A stretch of 64,000 bases of DNA from Saitoella complicata NRRL Y-17804 (GCF_001661265.1 NW_017566995.1:186001-250000), one strand, 5' to 3'; positions 53,571 to 64,000 are shown, numbered from the stretch's first letter. Numbers and translations are program-made. The notes: generated from the letters alone by a model not told the origin.

Positions 53571-53754
53571 TTTGTCAAAGGTGTTTGGCAATGTTGTGTC
53601 GGGGTGCTGTTTGCAACGTTGGTGGTTATCGCAGGCAGCCGCCCGATTTCGCGATGGGAAACGTCATACATATCGAGGTCGACAAAAAATGCATGGATTT
53701 TGGAACGAACGAAAAACAAGTAGCTAAACGATACGAAGAGAACATTCAGACATT

Positions 53755-55032
53755 TCAAGCCCAAGCACCGGAAACAACCTGACCCTTCGACTTGAACTCG
53801 TTCACCCTCTGGAAATACTCATCGAAAAGGTAGTGAGTATCCTCCGGTCCACCCTTCGCCTCAGGATGGAACTGCACAGATGAGATAGGACGAGTACGGT
53901 GCATAATACCCTCATTCGACTGGTCATTAGCATTAACCCAGCTCTCAACCCAGTCCTGACTCAGAGTGGTAGTGTCAACAGCATATCCATGGTTCTGGGA
54001 AGAAATGGCACAAAGACCAGACTCCTTGTGAATGACAGGGATGTTGTGAGCGCGGTTGCCGTACTTGAGCTTGATCGTCTTAGCACCGCCAGCGAGAGCC
54101 AAGAGCTGGTGACCGAGACAGATACCAAAGATGGGACCCTGATAGTTGTCCATGACAGCCTTCAAGTTCTCGACGGTCTTGGTGCAGTGAGTCGGGTCAC
54201 CGGGACCGTTGGATATGAAAAGACCATCGAACTGGTGGATGACCTCCTGAATGGGGTAGTCCCACGGGAAGACGGTGACATTGGCACCACGGGCAGCGAG
54301 ACAGCGAATAATGTTCTCCTTGACACCGCAGTCAATCAAAGCAACGTTCAACTCACCACCAGAAGAGACGTGGAAGGGCTCCTTGGTGGAGACGGTCTTG
54401 ACGAGGTTGACGGATCCGGGGTCAGTGAAGGCATCGTCCTGTTCAGCGTCGTACTCCTCACCAATGTTGATCTTGGCAAGGGAGGAACCCTGTTCACGCA
54501 AATGGGTAACAATAGCACGAGTGTCAACGCCAGAAACGGCAGCAACACCCTCACGAGCGCACCACGCACCCAACGACTCAACAGCAGTCCAGTGAGAGTA
54601 CCTTTTGGCATAGTCAGAAACGACAATACCAGCACACTGAATCCTCGGAGACTCAAAGTGCTTCAACAGGTTAAACTCATCGCGGACACTAACGGAGGGG
54701 ACACCGTAGTTTCCAATCAACGGCTGAGTGAAGACCAAGATCTGTCCACGGTAGGATGGATCAGTCATGGACTCGGGGTAGCCGACGAGGGAGGTAGTGA
54801 AGACGGCTTCACCAGAGATGTTGCGGTTAGCACCGAACGAGGTACCATGGAAAACCGGACCATTACGGATGGTAAAGGTAGCGCGGTCTCCGAGGTCCTG
54901 AGGGGTGGGCTTGGAGTGGTCAGGGATGACGCGACCGGTCGGGGTGGTGGCAACGGAAGCGAGGGTACGCTGAAGAGAAAGGAATTTCAAGGCCGGAGCC
55001 GAAGAACGGCGGAAGAGTTTGGTAGCAAACAT
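53755..55032 (-). CDS. cpa1: Carbamoyl-phosphate synthase, arginine-specific, small subunit (mitochondrial)
   Basis: The 425-residue intronless protein has a mitochondrial presequence ([20 protein letters not shown]) and then the CPSase small-chain domain ([40 protein letters not shown]). The class I glutamine amidotransferase domain follows: [11 protein letters not shown], the nucleophile loop [15 protein letters not shown], and [15 protein letters not shown] supplying His and Glu. It provides ammonia from glutamine to the large subunit for arginine synthesis. An arginine attenuator peptide is encoded just upstream (55200-55075) with 42 bases between its stop and this ATG, so translation should be repressed by arginine through ribosome stalling, as known for Neurospora arg-2 and yeast CPA1. 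Confidence 0.95.
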   Translation of the reverse strand: MFATKLFRRSSAPALKFLSLQRTLASVATTPTGRVIPDHSKPTPQDLGDRATFTIRNGPVFHGTSFGANRNISGEAVFTTSLVGYPESMTDPSYRGQILVFTQPLIGNYGVPSVSVRDEFNLLKHFESPRIQCAGIVVSDYAKRYSHWTAVESLGAWCAREGVAAVSGVDTRAIVTHLREQGSSLAKINIGEEYDAEQDDAFTDPGSVNLVKTVSTKEPFHVSSGGELNVALIDCGVKENIIRCLAARGANVTVFPWDYPIQEVIHQFDGLFISNGPGDPTHCTKTVENLKAVMDNYQGPIFGICLGHQLLALAGGAKTIKLKYGNRAHNIPVIHKESGLCAISSQNHGYAVDTTTLSQDWVESWVNANDQSNEGIMHRTRPISSVQFHPEAKGGPEDTHYLFDEYFQRVNEFKSKGQVVSGAWA

Positions 55033-55074
55033 GTGGTTTTTGATAATATAGGCGGTTTGATGAAGGGATCGGTC

Positions 55075-55200
55075 TTAACGAGCCAAGGTCTTCCAGACTG
55101 TAGGACGAATCATCAGTAAACTGCTCAACTGATCCAGGATGGAGCAGAACGGACTATGGTCAGAAATGTAGTCGCTTCGAGTGTTCGAGTTAAAGATCAT
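55075..55200 (-). CDS. Arginine attenuator peptide uORF of cpa1, split by an intron
   Basis: Exon 1 (55200-55155) and exon 2 (55097-55075) are joined over a 57-nt intron (55154-55098; donor GTCCGT, CTGATG branch region, acceptor CTACAG). The 22-residue peptide begins MIFNSNTRS and then reads DYISDHIWKTLAR. The block DYISDHIWKT is the same as in the yeast CPA1 leader peptide as I recall it, and close to the DYLSDHLW of Neurospora arg-2. The essential Asp (D12 in Neurospora) corresponds to Asp10 here. Ribosomes stall at the end of this peptide when arginine is high. The Ile codon exists only after splicing; unspliced RNA keeps the frame and inserts 19 residues. Confidence 0.85.
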   Translation of the reverse strand: MIFNSNTRSDYISDHSPFCSILDQLSSLLMIRPTVWKTLAR

Positions 55201-55269
55201 ATAGCAGAGGTTCCCTGCGATATAGATCGTCGATGCTTGGTTGTTCGGGTGCGATTGCAAGTGTAGCGG

Positions 55270-55276
55270 TGAGTCG
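55270..55276. promoter_or_regulatory. Possible GCN4/CPC1-type site
   Basis: TGAGTCG matches six of seven positions of TGA(C/G)TCA, in the short region between the cpa1 leader and TRM13. General amino acid control of cpa1 is known in fungi; binding here is inference. Confidence 0.3.
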
Positions 55277-55362
55277 ACGTCGAGGACTGATAACGACTCC
55301 GAGGGCTCGAATTCGCTCCGTAAGGCGCGACAAACGTCACCCTGATTAAAAAAAAAAAGAAA

Positions 55363-56707
55363 ATGAAGGAGAAGAAGGAAAAGAAACCCCAGAGGGAACA
55401 GCCTCCTCTGCCCGACAAGGTGCGCCCCTACTGCTTGTAGCTCATGGATCTAATACTAGCCGCCGTAGCCTTATCAATGCTCATTCTTCCTTGGAGTTCG
55501 CAAGAACAGATACTGTGCATTCCCTACCCCCTTCTCCACAGCAAGGTTCTGCCGTCAACATGATCCCGATGCGTTGAAGGTCGACCAAGGGAAGCATAAG
55601 CGTGTACCGTGTCCGCTTGATCCGTCGCATACTGTTGCGGAGAGGGAGTTGAAGCGGCATGTGAGGAAGTGCAATGCTAAGAAACCGGACGTGACGCCGC
55701 CTTGGTTTGCGGAGGATATCAATACTGAAATACCGCCGGAGGGCATTGTGCAGGGTCCGTTAAATGGGCTCGGACGAGACGGGTTTGCCGAGTTTGCTCA
55801 GCTCATCCGTGAAGCGTACGCTTCGGTGTTTGCCGACAAACCTATTCCACTGGAGCAGTTATCGCATCCCGCACTCGAGTCACGGCTGGAAGAGTTGACA
55901 GACACGAAGCACGCTATTCAACAATCATCACTGATTGGTCACCTGAAACGCCTTGATCTGTTGTCCGACGAGAAGACGTTTGTTGAGTTTGGATGTGGTC
56001 GCGGTGAATACACTCGATATGTCCATAAAGCTCTTATGTGCGAACGAGAATCATCCCATTCGACTGTCAGCGAGGAAAGGGAAGGTCCGAGGTTTCTGTT
56101 ACTGGACCGCGCAGCACAACGTCTAATCTTCGACCGCCAAATCCCTCTCGACGCACCAGACAACCACCCAAAACCCAACGTCACCCGACTCCGTTGCGAC
56201 ATCAAAGATCTCCGTCTCCAACAAGCCACCACAACTGATACCGATACGACACAATCACCACCATCAATCGTCGCAATCTCAAAACATCCTTGTGGTGCGG
56301 CCACGGATTTGTCGTTACGATGCCTCCTCGACCCCTCCATCGCCCCCAACGTCCACGGAATCATCTTCGCCCTCTGCTGCCACAACGTCTGCTCACCCGA
56401 CTCCTATCCCCTCGCCTACCTCCCCACCCCTCTCACACCATCCCACTTCCACTACCTCTCGAAGGTAACATCCTGGGCAGTCTCCGGAGTTCGGGAGAAT
56501 ATGTCACTCGATGATGGGGCGGAGGGACATTGGACAGGTCTTACGCTGGGCGAGAGGAAGGAGTTGGGGTGGATGGCAAAGAGGGTTATGGATGAGGGTC
56601 GGAGGAGGTATGTAGAGAGTCGGGGGGAGTGGGAGGAGTGTCGGTTAGTGGAGTATATCGGGGCAGGAGTTACTGGGGAGAGTGTTGCGTTGATGGTGAG
56701 GCGGTAG
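55363..56707 (+). CDS. trm13: tRNA 2'-O-methyltransferase TRM13
   Basis: Exon 1 (55363-55419, MKEKKEKKPQREQPPLPDK) and exon 2 (55469-56707) flank a 49-nt intron (GTGCGC...CCGTAG); 431 residues. Splicing creates the TRM13 CCCH finger: YQCSFFLGVRKNRYC, followed by TARFCRQHD. A second zinc finger of the U11-48K CHHC type follows (VPCPLDPSHTVAERELKRHV, RKC). The methyltransferase has SDEKTFVEFGCGRGEYTR as its SAM motif near residue 188, then SKHPCGAATDLSLRC and IIFALCCHNVCS. TRM13 methylates the ribose at position 4 of certain tRNAs. It diverges from cpa1 with under 170 bases between the start codons of TRM13 and the leader peptide. Confidence 0.88.
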
Positions 56708-57258
56708 AGTTTGATAGGACCATCGATGTTGTTTGTTTGGAATCATCGAATCAATGTTGTTTGACAGAGAACCACCTCGTTGACGTTTTCCACGCCCTGG
56801 CCAACGTCCTGTGCCTAGAACAACAGCAACAACACCAACACCAACAACACCAACAACAACAACTCTCTCCAGGATATCTCAATCCTAGAAGGAGTCATCC
56901 TCAGCCTGTCCACGCAGCATCGCGACGACCCACGCTGTCATGATGAACCAGTAAGCCAAATCCGAACAAACCATCCCATCGATAGGTTGTCATGGTGTTC
57001 AAAGAGAGGCCTGAGAACATGTGTATGAACTCGCTTTGACGCGTGCGTGGACGAAGCACAAAAGCTCAATGATGAAGATCTACGATTTGGAGGGAGTCGC
57101 ACCTTGAGGTTAAGGTCGTGCTCTCCGACGGGTGTCTCGTTTGAAACCCGATGAACACATCAAGTACAGATATCTGAGAGCTGAATGTGATATGAACTGA
57201 AATGTTTTCGAAAAACGCCAGACCCTTCCCCAGAACCGAACCAAGATATATCTTGATA
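56708..57258. other. Convergent intergenic region with CAA/CAC microsatellite
   Basis: About 550 bases. An (AACAACACC)-type simple repeat lies at 56818-56862. No gene is seen. Confidence 0.6.
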
Positions 57259-60022
57259 TCACGACCTCCAATACTGCGTCATCGTATGCAACCTATCAAT
57301 AACCTGCGGAAACAGCGCATTAACACTATCATTAATCAACGTCTCAAAAAAGTTAATCGCTTCCTCCTCACTCATCTCCAAACAGAACTTATCCTTGACC
57401 TTCGTGACGGCTTTATCAGGCTCGATCTTGATGTCCGGGATATTTGCGTCGACCATGAGCGCAAAGAGGTTCAGGATGAGGTTTGCTTGTTTTCGGAGGG
57501 TTGTGAAGGCGGTGTAGCAGTAGCTCTTGAATTGTTTGTAGTATTCGGATTGTGCGCCGCCCATGCCTTCGACCATTTCTTTGCAGAGCTTCATGGCGGG
57601 CGGGAAAGGTTTGGGATCCCGACCTAATATGAACCCGAAATCGATATGGAAGAAGTGCCCGTCGGGACTGATGAGGAGATTATCCAGGTGTCGGTCCCCA
57701 ACACCCAGGAGATACGTAATGACACAATACCCAGCTATTCATACATTAGCAACGTTCAACACGAACTGGAAAAGGAAACATACCACAACTCTTGACATAC
57801 GTATCCATCGCCTCCGCCTTCACCCCAAACCTCGCCCCTGGATCCGGATTATTCTTCTTCATATACGCAAGTACACTCCCGTTAAACTCCACCAACGCCG
57901 TCGCAATAGGCATACTCGGCACGAATTGCATCGCACCGTGGGTCGGTCCTGTCGCCAATACGCGGTATGGCGTGAGCTTTAGGTCCAGATTCTCCTTTAG
58001 TAGTAGGCGATCCATGAGGCGGATGATCTGAACGACGAGTTGATCCTGTCGTAGGTCATCACCGGTCTTGAAGATAACCGGATACGTCGATCCATCATCG
58101 CATTTGAAATCCAATCTGAGTGGTAGCATGCTACTCTTGAAGATAGTCGCTGTGTCCGGAACGATCCCCACAATCGACAAGCTGGGATTCAGAGGTAACG
58201 GCAACGGCTCAAACTGCGCCATACCATGCTTCGGATCCGCCAAATAATGCCTCAACTTCTCGATCTTCTTCGGTCGTCCATCCTTCGAAGACCGCAATGA
58301 TTGTGATAGCTGTGCCAGATCGGCTACGAGACCTGCTTGTCGCTTCAACACGCTTCGCCGTTCTTTGCCGTCGGGGCGCTTGACCAGTGTCGTCATGAAC
58401 TGATGCGCAACCTTCGCAAACAACCTCCCTTTACTCCGATCCTCACACTCAACCATCAAATACCAATGAAAATGAATTCCCAGAATCTCATTTTCCACCG
58501 CCCTTCCCACCAAGAAATCCGCTAAACTGGAAGCCTGCTCCCCCTTGCCATCTTTATCTTTGGCGTCCACCGGGATGTTCTCAAACTTCAGAGCTTGCAC
58601 GAGCTGTAGTAGATACAGCAAGATCTCCTCATCATCTGACTTCTGCAACCGTTGAACAGCATACGACCTCACCGCCACATTCGTAAACGACGGCCCAAGA
58701 AGCTCCAGCGCATCATCAACATCAATACTCGACCACCTCGGCAACAACTCCGCAGCCTGCCGTGCCTCCGTTGAATCACTCCACGTAACACTCTTCACAA
58801 ATTTCGTCAACGCTCTCTTATCCCTCGTCAAGAAATACCTAAACTTCCATAACAGGTCTTTTTCGTCGCCGGAGAGTTCTTGACTGCTGGGAAGCTTGAT
58901 GATTTCGTTTAACTCGTCACGCGTCTTTGCGTCGGGTTTCATGTCGCGGTCCATTGGTCCATTCCGATGACTTCGGGTTAACCGTCGGTGTTTAACCTCG
59001 ATAGGATTCTCCCTCATCATTTCCGGATCAAAGACTGTGACAAATCGTCTGTCATCCTTTGCTGTCATCTGATTCTGGTAGGGAAGTGGGACAGGGGCGG
59101 GCATGGAGTCGGTTATCGAGGGGTAAGTGTACGAGTGGTGAACAATCGGAAAGTCGAAGATGGGGAACTCGAGGTAAAGATGCCGGACGTTGTCTTTAGT
59201 GTTTGCGCGATTTAGACGTTCGAGGTGCTGGAAGGCAAGGGCGTCCATCCAACCAATCTGAGGAATTTCGGCGGCGTCTTGCATCTTAATGAGCTGCAAC
59301 AGTTCGTTAGCAATCTTTATAGTAGACCGAAGCACTGTATTTACCTTCTCTAGACGGTCCAGCTCATCAGACGCATCCGGGGTATGAGGTGTTGACGTAT
59401 ATGCCGATCCATCCGCTTCCTTCCCCAGATGTATCTTCAGCTTCTGCCGTCCTTTCCTCAAGGTACCATCATCCTCAAACAGCGGTAAAGTTGCTCCACC
59501 AAAAGGCACATGCTGAATATCCGCAGAGTAGTCCCATAACGTCACCGCCAGCACGGACGTGCGTGGAAGATCGGAGTACTTGATGGGCAGTGTAATCCAC
59601 TCGTTCCATCTGTAAAAATGTTAGTCTAGGTCAATCCTAGTGAGAATAAGTTCTCTTACAGCCGCCGTATCTTGAAAGGTTTGTATGACGTTCGTATCGG
59701 TACCGTCAAAGGCTTACTCTCCGCGAATAGTTGCACCGTCGCATAAAGCTCCGACACCGAACTGTGAGCAGCGGGTTAGTCATAGAGCATCATATGACAA
59801 TGCCACCACACACTTAGTATTAGAGCCGACATACTTCAGCTCCGGATTGGCGTGTAACTGTGAGTACGGCAGCTGCTTCGACTGCCCTTCAAGCGATGCT
59901 CTGATCCGTTCCCGTTAGCACACATCCTCCAGGTTCAGGGCAGGGAGAGCAGCATACACTCTCAGATACACTGGTATGTCTAGCTGGGTGGAGTAGCAGA
60001 AGGAGAACGACTTCTCCTCCAT
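57259..60022 (-). CDS. vps34: Phosphatidylinositol 3-kinase VPS34
   Basis: Six exons (60022-59958, 59900-59814, 59761-59660, 59609-59345, 59293-57784, 57734-57259) give 834 residues; all phases close. The N-terminal C2 domain is assembled over the first exons ([41 protein letters not shown]). The helical PIK domain follows ([20 protein letters not shown]). The kinase has [18 protein letters not shown], the catalytic GDRHLDNLL and HIDFGF, all intact, and ends QYWRS, the family's membrane-contacting tail. It makes PI3P for endosomal sorting and autophagy with Vps15 and Atg6/Vps30. Intron 4 (59294-59344, 51 nt) is in frame and stop-free, so an unspliced reading looks open. Confidence 0.95.
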
Positions 60023-60152
60023 CGATGTCGATTCGACCTCCAAACGATTTCGTTGCAACGAGCTGTGTTTACGAGGGTGCGCGTTGGACGGGACCCTGCA
60101 TGGACGAAATGTACATTCAAGTCATCCTCTCAAACTTTATTTTCTATATAAC

Positions 60153-61979
60153 TCATAGACGAGGTTTGATACTTCGTCTCTCCTTCTCCATCAGGACGTC
60201 GTTGTGGGTCAAGCCGCTGAATGTCCACAGCTTGCGGAACTGCTCATCATCCACGTTCAACTTGAGCCGAGCGGATGATGGTTTTCCATGTTTCACGGCC
60301 TCAATCGCCCCAGTCAACAAGCCAACTGGCAGAGAAAAGTTCACCGTAGGGTATATGTGGCCTTCTTGAGTCTCCGCGTTGGCCGTGATCAACCCAATCA
60401 ATCTACCATCTTCTGTGAAAAGTCCCCCGCCGGAACAACCATTGTGACAAACGGCGGACGAGATGATCATCCATGGCGTTGCACTTTCATCAGAATGTCT
60501 TTTCATCTCAACAATGTTTGATACGATTCCAGCACTAATCATGGGTGGGCCTATTTCCTTGTCAGTACCGGTCTGGCTATGCGTGGGAGACTCACCATCG
60601 GGCCCGACGTAGCCACCAAAACCAACAGCATAAACCCTGGATCTTCTCGTCATAGCTTGTTCGTGCGTAATGCGAGCATTTACTGCTTGCTCTGGTGGAT
60701 TGGGAATCAATAAAATGCAGAAGTCCGCCGTGGTAGAGCTGTGCAGAACCTGGCAGTCGAGATGCCACTACACATCCGAGTCAGCCGTATGTCTTTATGG
60801 TACAGCAGTGGCCCGTACCTCCTTTGAGACGCCGAAACGCACTCGGATATTAGTGGAATATTCGTTTACAACATGTGCATTGCTGATGCACATCCCATTA
60901 CCCACACAGATAGCTGAACCCCACTGCGACTTCCCCGACGTGACCGCCTCAACCTTCAGTATCGTCCACGACGCAGTCATATCCATCACCTCAGAGACCC
61001 TATTCGTTGTACTCAACTGTTGCGACGCAAGCCATGCGATTACCATCGGCCGAGTCAAGTTCCGTGATACCGCGCTCATCACCGTATGCAACGGCACAAC
61101 TAACGTCAGCTCAATCGGATCTACGCACCTCCTTACCACCCTCGGCAACACCAAACCAATGGCATCCCCTCCCTCCGCACACACCACCATGCCACCCTGC
61201 ATCCCCGCAAAAGTCCTCGCATCCACCACATACAACACGCCCTCAGATCGCGGAGCGGTTAGTTTGGCAGAGATTATGCACTGTGTGGTGTACCCAATGA
61301 ATGTAGCCGGATTGACCAGTGAGAACGGGATGCCGTGGATGTGGAGTGGGGTACAGAGTGGTGGATCAGTACATATCCGGCGGCTTGCGGTGTTGTTGGC
61401 GGAGGAGTGGAGTGGGTGGTGGAGGCGGAGAATTGCGATACCGGTCAGTCCTATGCTGTCCATAGATCCTGATGAGAGGTCGGAGAGATTGGTGCGCGGT
61501 AGGGGCACATCAGAGTAACCGACATGCCAGCCGGAGGGGTCAGAGGAGATCAGATGCGTTATCACGTTTCGGATATCTGTGAGATGCTATCAGCCTGCTA
61601 TACTGAGGAAGACTCTGAGCACTAACCTGGGAAGTCAACGACGGCTTTCAGAGTCGCCGGCACCCATCGTACTTCTGTGGATGTTACCGAGGCTTCACCC
61701 GCAACTTGAACGGTGACTCCGTTCGCTAGCCGTGTCGATTGATCAAGGAGCGGCACAAGGATGGACGCACTTGACAGACGTCAAAATCAACCCTATCATG
61801 AAAGACAGGTTTAAGAAGAACCTCGTAATTACAATGCCAGGCTCATGCTCTTGAGGCTGTAACAGGATACCGGAGCAAGCCAAAGAAGCACGCTTCCCGC
61901 CTGAGGTATAGAACTGGAATGCTCCCAGCGTTGATTCTTCCAGATCCGCCTCGACCTTGACGCAGACGCTGGTGAACAT
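60153..61979 (-). CDS. TYSND1/DEG15-like peroxisomal trypsin-type protease
   Basis: Five exons (61979-61822, 61769-61627, 61576-60819, 60767-60596, 60550-60153) give 542 residues; introns are 45-52 nt. The N-terminal region (LACSGILLQP, ITSASILVPLLD) matches the degenerate first protease-like half of TYSND1. The second half has the catalytic His in MCISNAHVVNEY, Asp in TTADFCILLI and Ser in NGCSGGGLFTEDG, so the triad looks intact. Plant DEG15 and mammalian TYSND1 process proteins entering peroxisomes. The C terminus is KPRL, not a strong PTS1, so peroxisomal targeting is uncertain. Intron 4 (45 nt) is in frame and stop-free. Confidence 0.8.
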
Positions 61980-62142
61980 TCTCCTGCTGGTTAAGATCCT
62001 TGTTGCTTGGGTGGATATAAAGTTTGGACTTGCGCTGCCCGCGGCACGTCCCCTGTTCGGCGCGCTCATCGAAGAACGGCCGCCGACAGACTCCCCTCAG
62101 AAAAAACCTTACAACCAAGTCCAGGATCTAGGTTCGCTCAGG

Positions 62143-63096
62143 ATGAACTCAATCCGCTCCATACAAAAGCTAAACGCTGCTCAAATTGACCTCCCGGAAT
62201 CCGCCTCCTGGCATGCCGACTACAAAGACTCTGCGTACATCTACGTTGGCGGCCTCCCCTACGACCTCACCGAAGGAGACATCGTCACAATCTTCTCCCA
62301 ATACGGTGAGCCCGTCGACATCAACCTCGTCCGCGACAAGAACACCGGAAAGTCAAAGGGTTTTGCGTTCATCAAGTATGAGGATCAGAGGAGTACCGTG
62401 CTAACCGTGGATAATTTGACGGGAGCGAAGGTGCTAGGAAGAATGTTGAAGGTTGATCATGTTAGTCAGTATAAGCAGCCAAAGAAGGATGGAGAGGAAG
62501 ACGATGATGATCCGAGACCAGTGGCAATGAATGTTGCGCCGGAGCACATCCGTGAGCAGGAGGGTGCGAGGAAATCGAGAACAATGAGCGAGGCACCTGG
62601 TGGCATCAAGGAGGACGTGGACGACACTTGGGCTGGTGATCTTGATGTTGAGGACCCAATGAGACAATATCTCGTTGAAGAACGGCGGAAACAATTAGCA
62701 GAAGCAGCAAAAGAGCGCGAACGGTCGGAACGGAAGGGAAGCTCCGGCAGACGTCACAAAGACGAAGATAAAACCGATAGGGATGGACGACGAAGAAGTC
62801 ACCGCAGCAGGAGCAATGATACAACACGAAGACGAGATCGCGACAGGAGTGGTGAAAGGGAGAGGACATCTGATCGAGGTCGAGAGCGGAGGCACCGGAG
62901 TAGAAGTCCACGAGATGAGCGTAGGAGTAGCAGAAGGGAGGATCATAAGAGCGAGAGGAGAGATCGTGATCGCAAGGAAGATGACAGACGGCGAGAGAGG
63001 TTCTTGAAAGACGATCGACGTCGCGATGAGGCCAAGAGTAGTTCAAGACGGCGAAGCAGAAGTCAAGAAGAGGAGCGCGCACGAACCAGGGAGTGA
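62143..63096 (+). CDS. ist3: U2 snRNP/RES complex RNA-binding protein IST3 (RBMX2)
   Basis: The start is ATG 62143 (MNSIRSIQKLNAAQIDLPES), giving 317 residues; the frame is open upstream into the divergent gene's first exon, so the longer reading is unlikely. The signature SASWHADYKDSAYIYVGGLP opens the RRM, with IYVGGL as RNP2 and KSKGFAFIKY as RNP1, ending at LKVDHVSQYK. A long Arg/Ser/Asp/Glu-rich tail follows. IST3/Snu17 with Bud13 and Pml1 forms the RES complex that helps splice short-intron pre-mRNAs and retain unspliced RNA. The yeast protein lacks most of the RS-like tail. Confidence 0.9.
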   Translation: MNSIRSIQKLNAAQIDLPESASWHADYKDSAYIYVGGLPYDLTEGDIVTIFSQYGEPVDINLVRDKNTGKSKGFAFIKYEDQRSTVLTVDNLTGAKVLGRMLKVDHVSQYKQPKKDGEEDDDDPRPVAMNVAPEHIREQEGARKSRTMSEAPGGIKEDVDDTWAGDLDVEDPMRQYLVEERRKQLAEAAKERERSERKGSSGRRHKDEDKTDRDGRRRSHRSRSNDTTRRRDRDRSGERERTSDRGRERRHRSRSPRDERRSSRREDHKSERRDRDRKEDDRRRERFLKDDRRRDEAKSSSRRRSRSQEEERARTRE

Positions 63097-63292
63097 TATT
63101 TCAACAGTAATGATATTATATGGCAGGAAAGCAACGAGCGAGCGTATCCTACCACCTCTTTAACCTATATAGGTCCGGTTATCTAGAAGCATGCCCCATA
63201 CCGCATACACCTTCTCATAATGTCCCTCCAGAAAACAACAAATGACGCTAAACTCCGGCTCAAACCCAATAAATAATACAAAACACAACAAA

Positions 63293-64000
63293 TTAGAACC
63301 CACGGTTGTGTAACATTGTCGAGACAGCCCTGTACATCTCCAAAACCTCAAATTGAATCTCTTCCTTCCCCTTCTCACCCAGGCCCTTACCTCCAGGACG
63401 TCCTCTCAAGTCCCAATGATCGCACTCGAAAGTGTCGATGTATTCTCCCCACGTCGCACTCTTCACACTAACAAGTCCATCGTTGTCGCGGCCCTCGTTT
63501 TCGGTGACGACGTGATGCGGAAGGTACAGCGGATGCCAGAGAGTGATCTTGCGAGCTTCAGGTACGCGAGCACCAAAAGAAAAGTAGCTGACATTCGGGT
63601 TATCCGGAGTCCGAGGATTAAAGACCTCACGCATGAAGTTCGTGGTCAAGTTGGCATAGGCCGGCGTGTCCAGCAAGCGAGCAAGGTATGACGCCGTGAA
63701 GACCGTCGCACTTAACGGCGAATTAGACGGACTTGGCGATGGTTTTTGCTGTGGTATATCACTTCGCGAAATCCTTCCCAATCCCAGATAATCCCGACAC
63801 CAATCCATGAACGCAGAGCCTTGATGTGGTGTTGATAGGGTTGTCAAACTGACGGGTCGATAACTCGCTCCCTTCTCCTTCGTGATGATGTTCGCAAGTA
63901 AATGCCGAACATCCAGTCCACCCATACTGTGCGCCAAGAAGTTCAATTCGGTTCCCTTCTCTACCGTCTTCTCCAGAAACTCGTGCAAAGTTCGTGCCCG
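63293..64000 (-). CDS. Alpha/beta-hydrolase lipase (C-terminal part)
   Basis: The C-terminal 236 residues or so of a serine hydrolase run off the right edge. The nucleophile elbow NFLAHSMGGLDVRHL has A-H-S-M-G-G. It is followed by VSLTTLSTPHQGSAFMDWC, NDGLVSVKSATWGEY as probable Asp region and FECDHWDLRG, where His may complete the triad. The pattern resembles fungal triacylglycerol lipases related to yeast Tgl2, a mitochondrial lipase. The N terminus and any targeting signal are not visible. Confidence 0.8.
   Translation of the reverse strand, partial: RARTLHEFLEKTVEKGTELNFLAHSMGGLDVRHLLANIITKEKGASYRPVSLTTLSTPHQGSAFMDWCRDYLGLGRISRSDIPQQKPSPSPSNSPLSATVFTASYLARLLDTPAYANLTTNFMREVFNPRTPDNPNVSYFSFGARVPEARKITLWHPLYLPHHVVTENEGRDNDGLVSVKSATWGEYIDTFECDHWDLRGRPGGKGLGEKGKEEIQFEVLEMYRAVSTMLHNRGF

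Noticed and set aside
53899-55119. 406-codon plus-strand frame opposite cpa1
   Set aside because: It is the antisense shadow of a strongly conserved gene; its composition mirrors the codon pattern of cpa1.
61957-62142. Longer N terminus for IST3 starting upstream of 62143
   Set aside because: It overlaps the first exon of the divergent protease gene, and the conserved family start is MNSIRSIQKLN.
1-64000. CRISPR array, prokaryotic operon, rRNA or tRNA genes
   Set aside because: No spaced identical repeats, ribosome binding sites, or cloverleaf/B-box patterns were seen outside coding frames.

Overview
The window looks like nuclear DNA of a filamentous ascomycete, probably Pezizomycotina. Introns are short (45-60 nt) with GT...AG ends and CTAAC/CTGAC branch points. 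Genes are dense and sit on both strands. The set includes a complex I subunit, an ApsA/Num1 cortical anchor, a Zn2Cys6 regulator with a P450 and an MFS transporter, and a fungal arginine attenuator peptide. No prokaryotic operon, CRISPR array, rRNA or tRNA was recognised. Exon boundaries come from reading splice sites and checking phase by hand, so single-base errors are possible.

Layout. 0-26.7 kb is ordinary housekeeping DNA: a histone H4 variant (partial), ApsA, complex I NDUFB11, a ZGRF1-N/DUF2439 protein, a conserved nuclear-type protein, a membrane protein with a PY motif, a gamma-glutamyltransferase homologue, XRCC2, Som1, TAF8, COX9, TOM70, an old yellow enzyme, a tail-anchored fatty aldehyde dehydrogenase and the dynein light intermediate chain. 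26.8-30.4 kb is a composite DNA transposon with TA-flanked 29-bp terminal inverted repeats. It holds a decayed Tc1/mariner transposase, a broken opposite-strand gene of unknown function and a candidate solo LTR. 30.8-38.1 kb holds a GPI-anchored wall protein, a thiosulfate-transporter-like protein, a low-complexity RG-rich protein, a Scw1/Whi3-type RNA-binding protein and one orphan. 38.1-43.3 kb is gene-poor, AT-rich and full of degenerate repeats, including a large inverted duplication and a TIR-bounded segment carrying a lone spliced exon. 43.3-64 kb returns to genes: ArfGAP, then P450-MFS-Zn2Cys6 head to tail, STRAP, a DUF2237 protein, arginine-specific carbamoyl-phosphate synthase small subunit with its leader peptide, TRM13, VPS34, a TYSND1/DEG15-like peroxisomal protease, IST3/RBMX2 and a partial lipase.

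The most notable signal is upstream of the carbamoyl-phosphate synthase gene (55.08-55.20 kb). An arginine attenuator peptide is encoded there, but its key block DYISDHIWKT appears only if a 57-nt intron is removed from inside the peptide. That intron has no stop and keeps frame, so unspliced RNA would encode a disrupted peptide ending at the same stop. Second is the 3.6-kb TA-flanked element inserted within 100 bp of the dynein light intermediate chain start codon.
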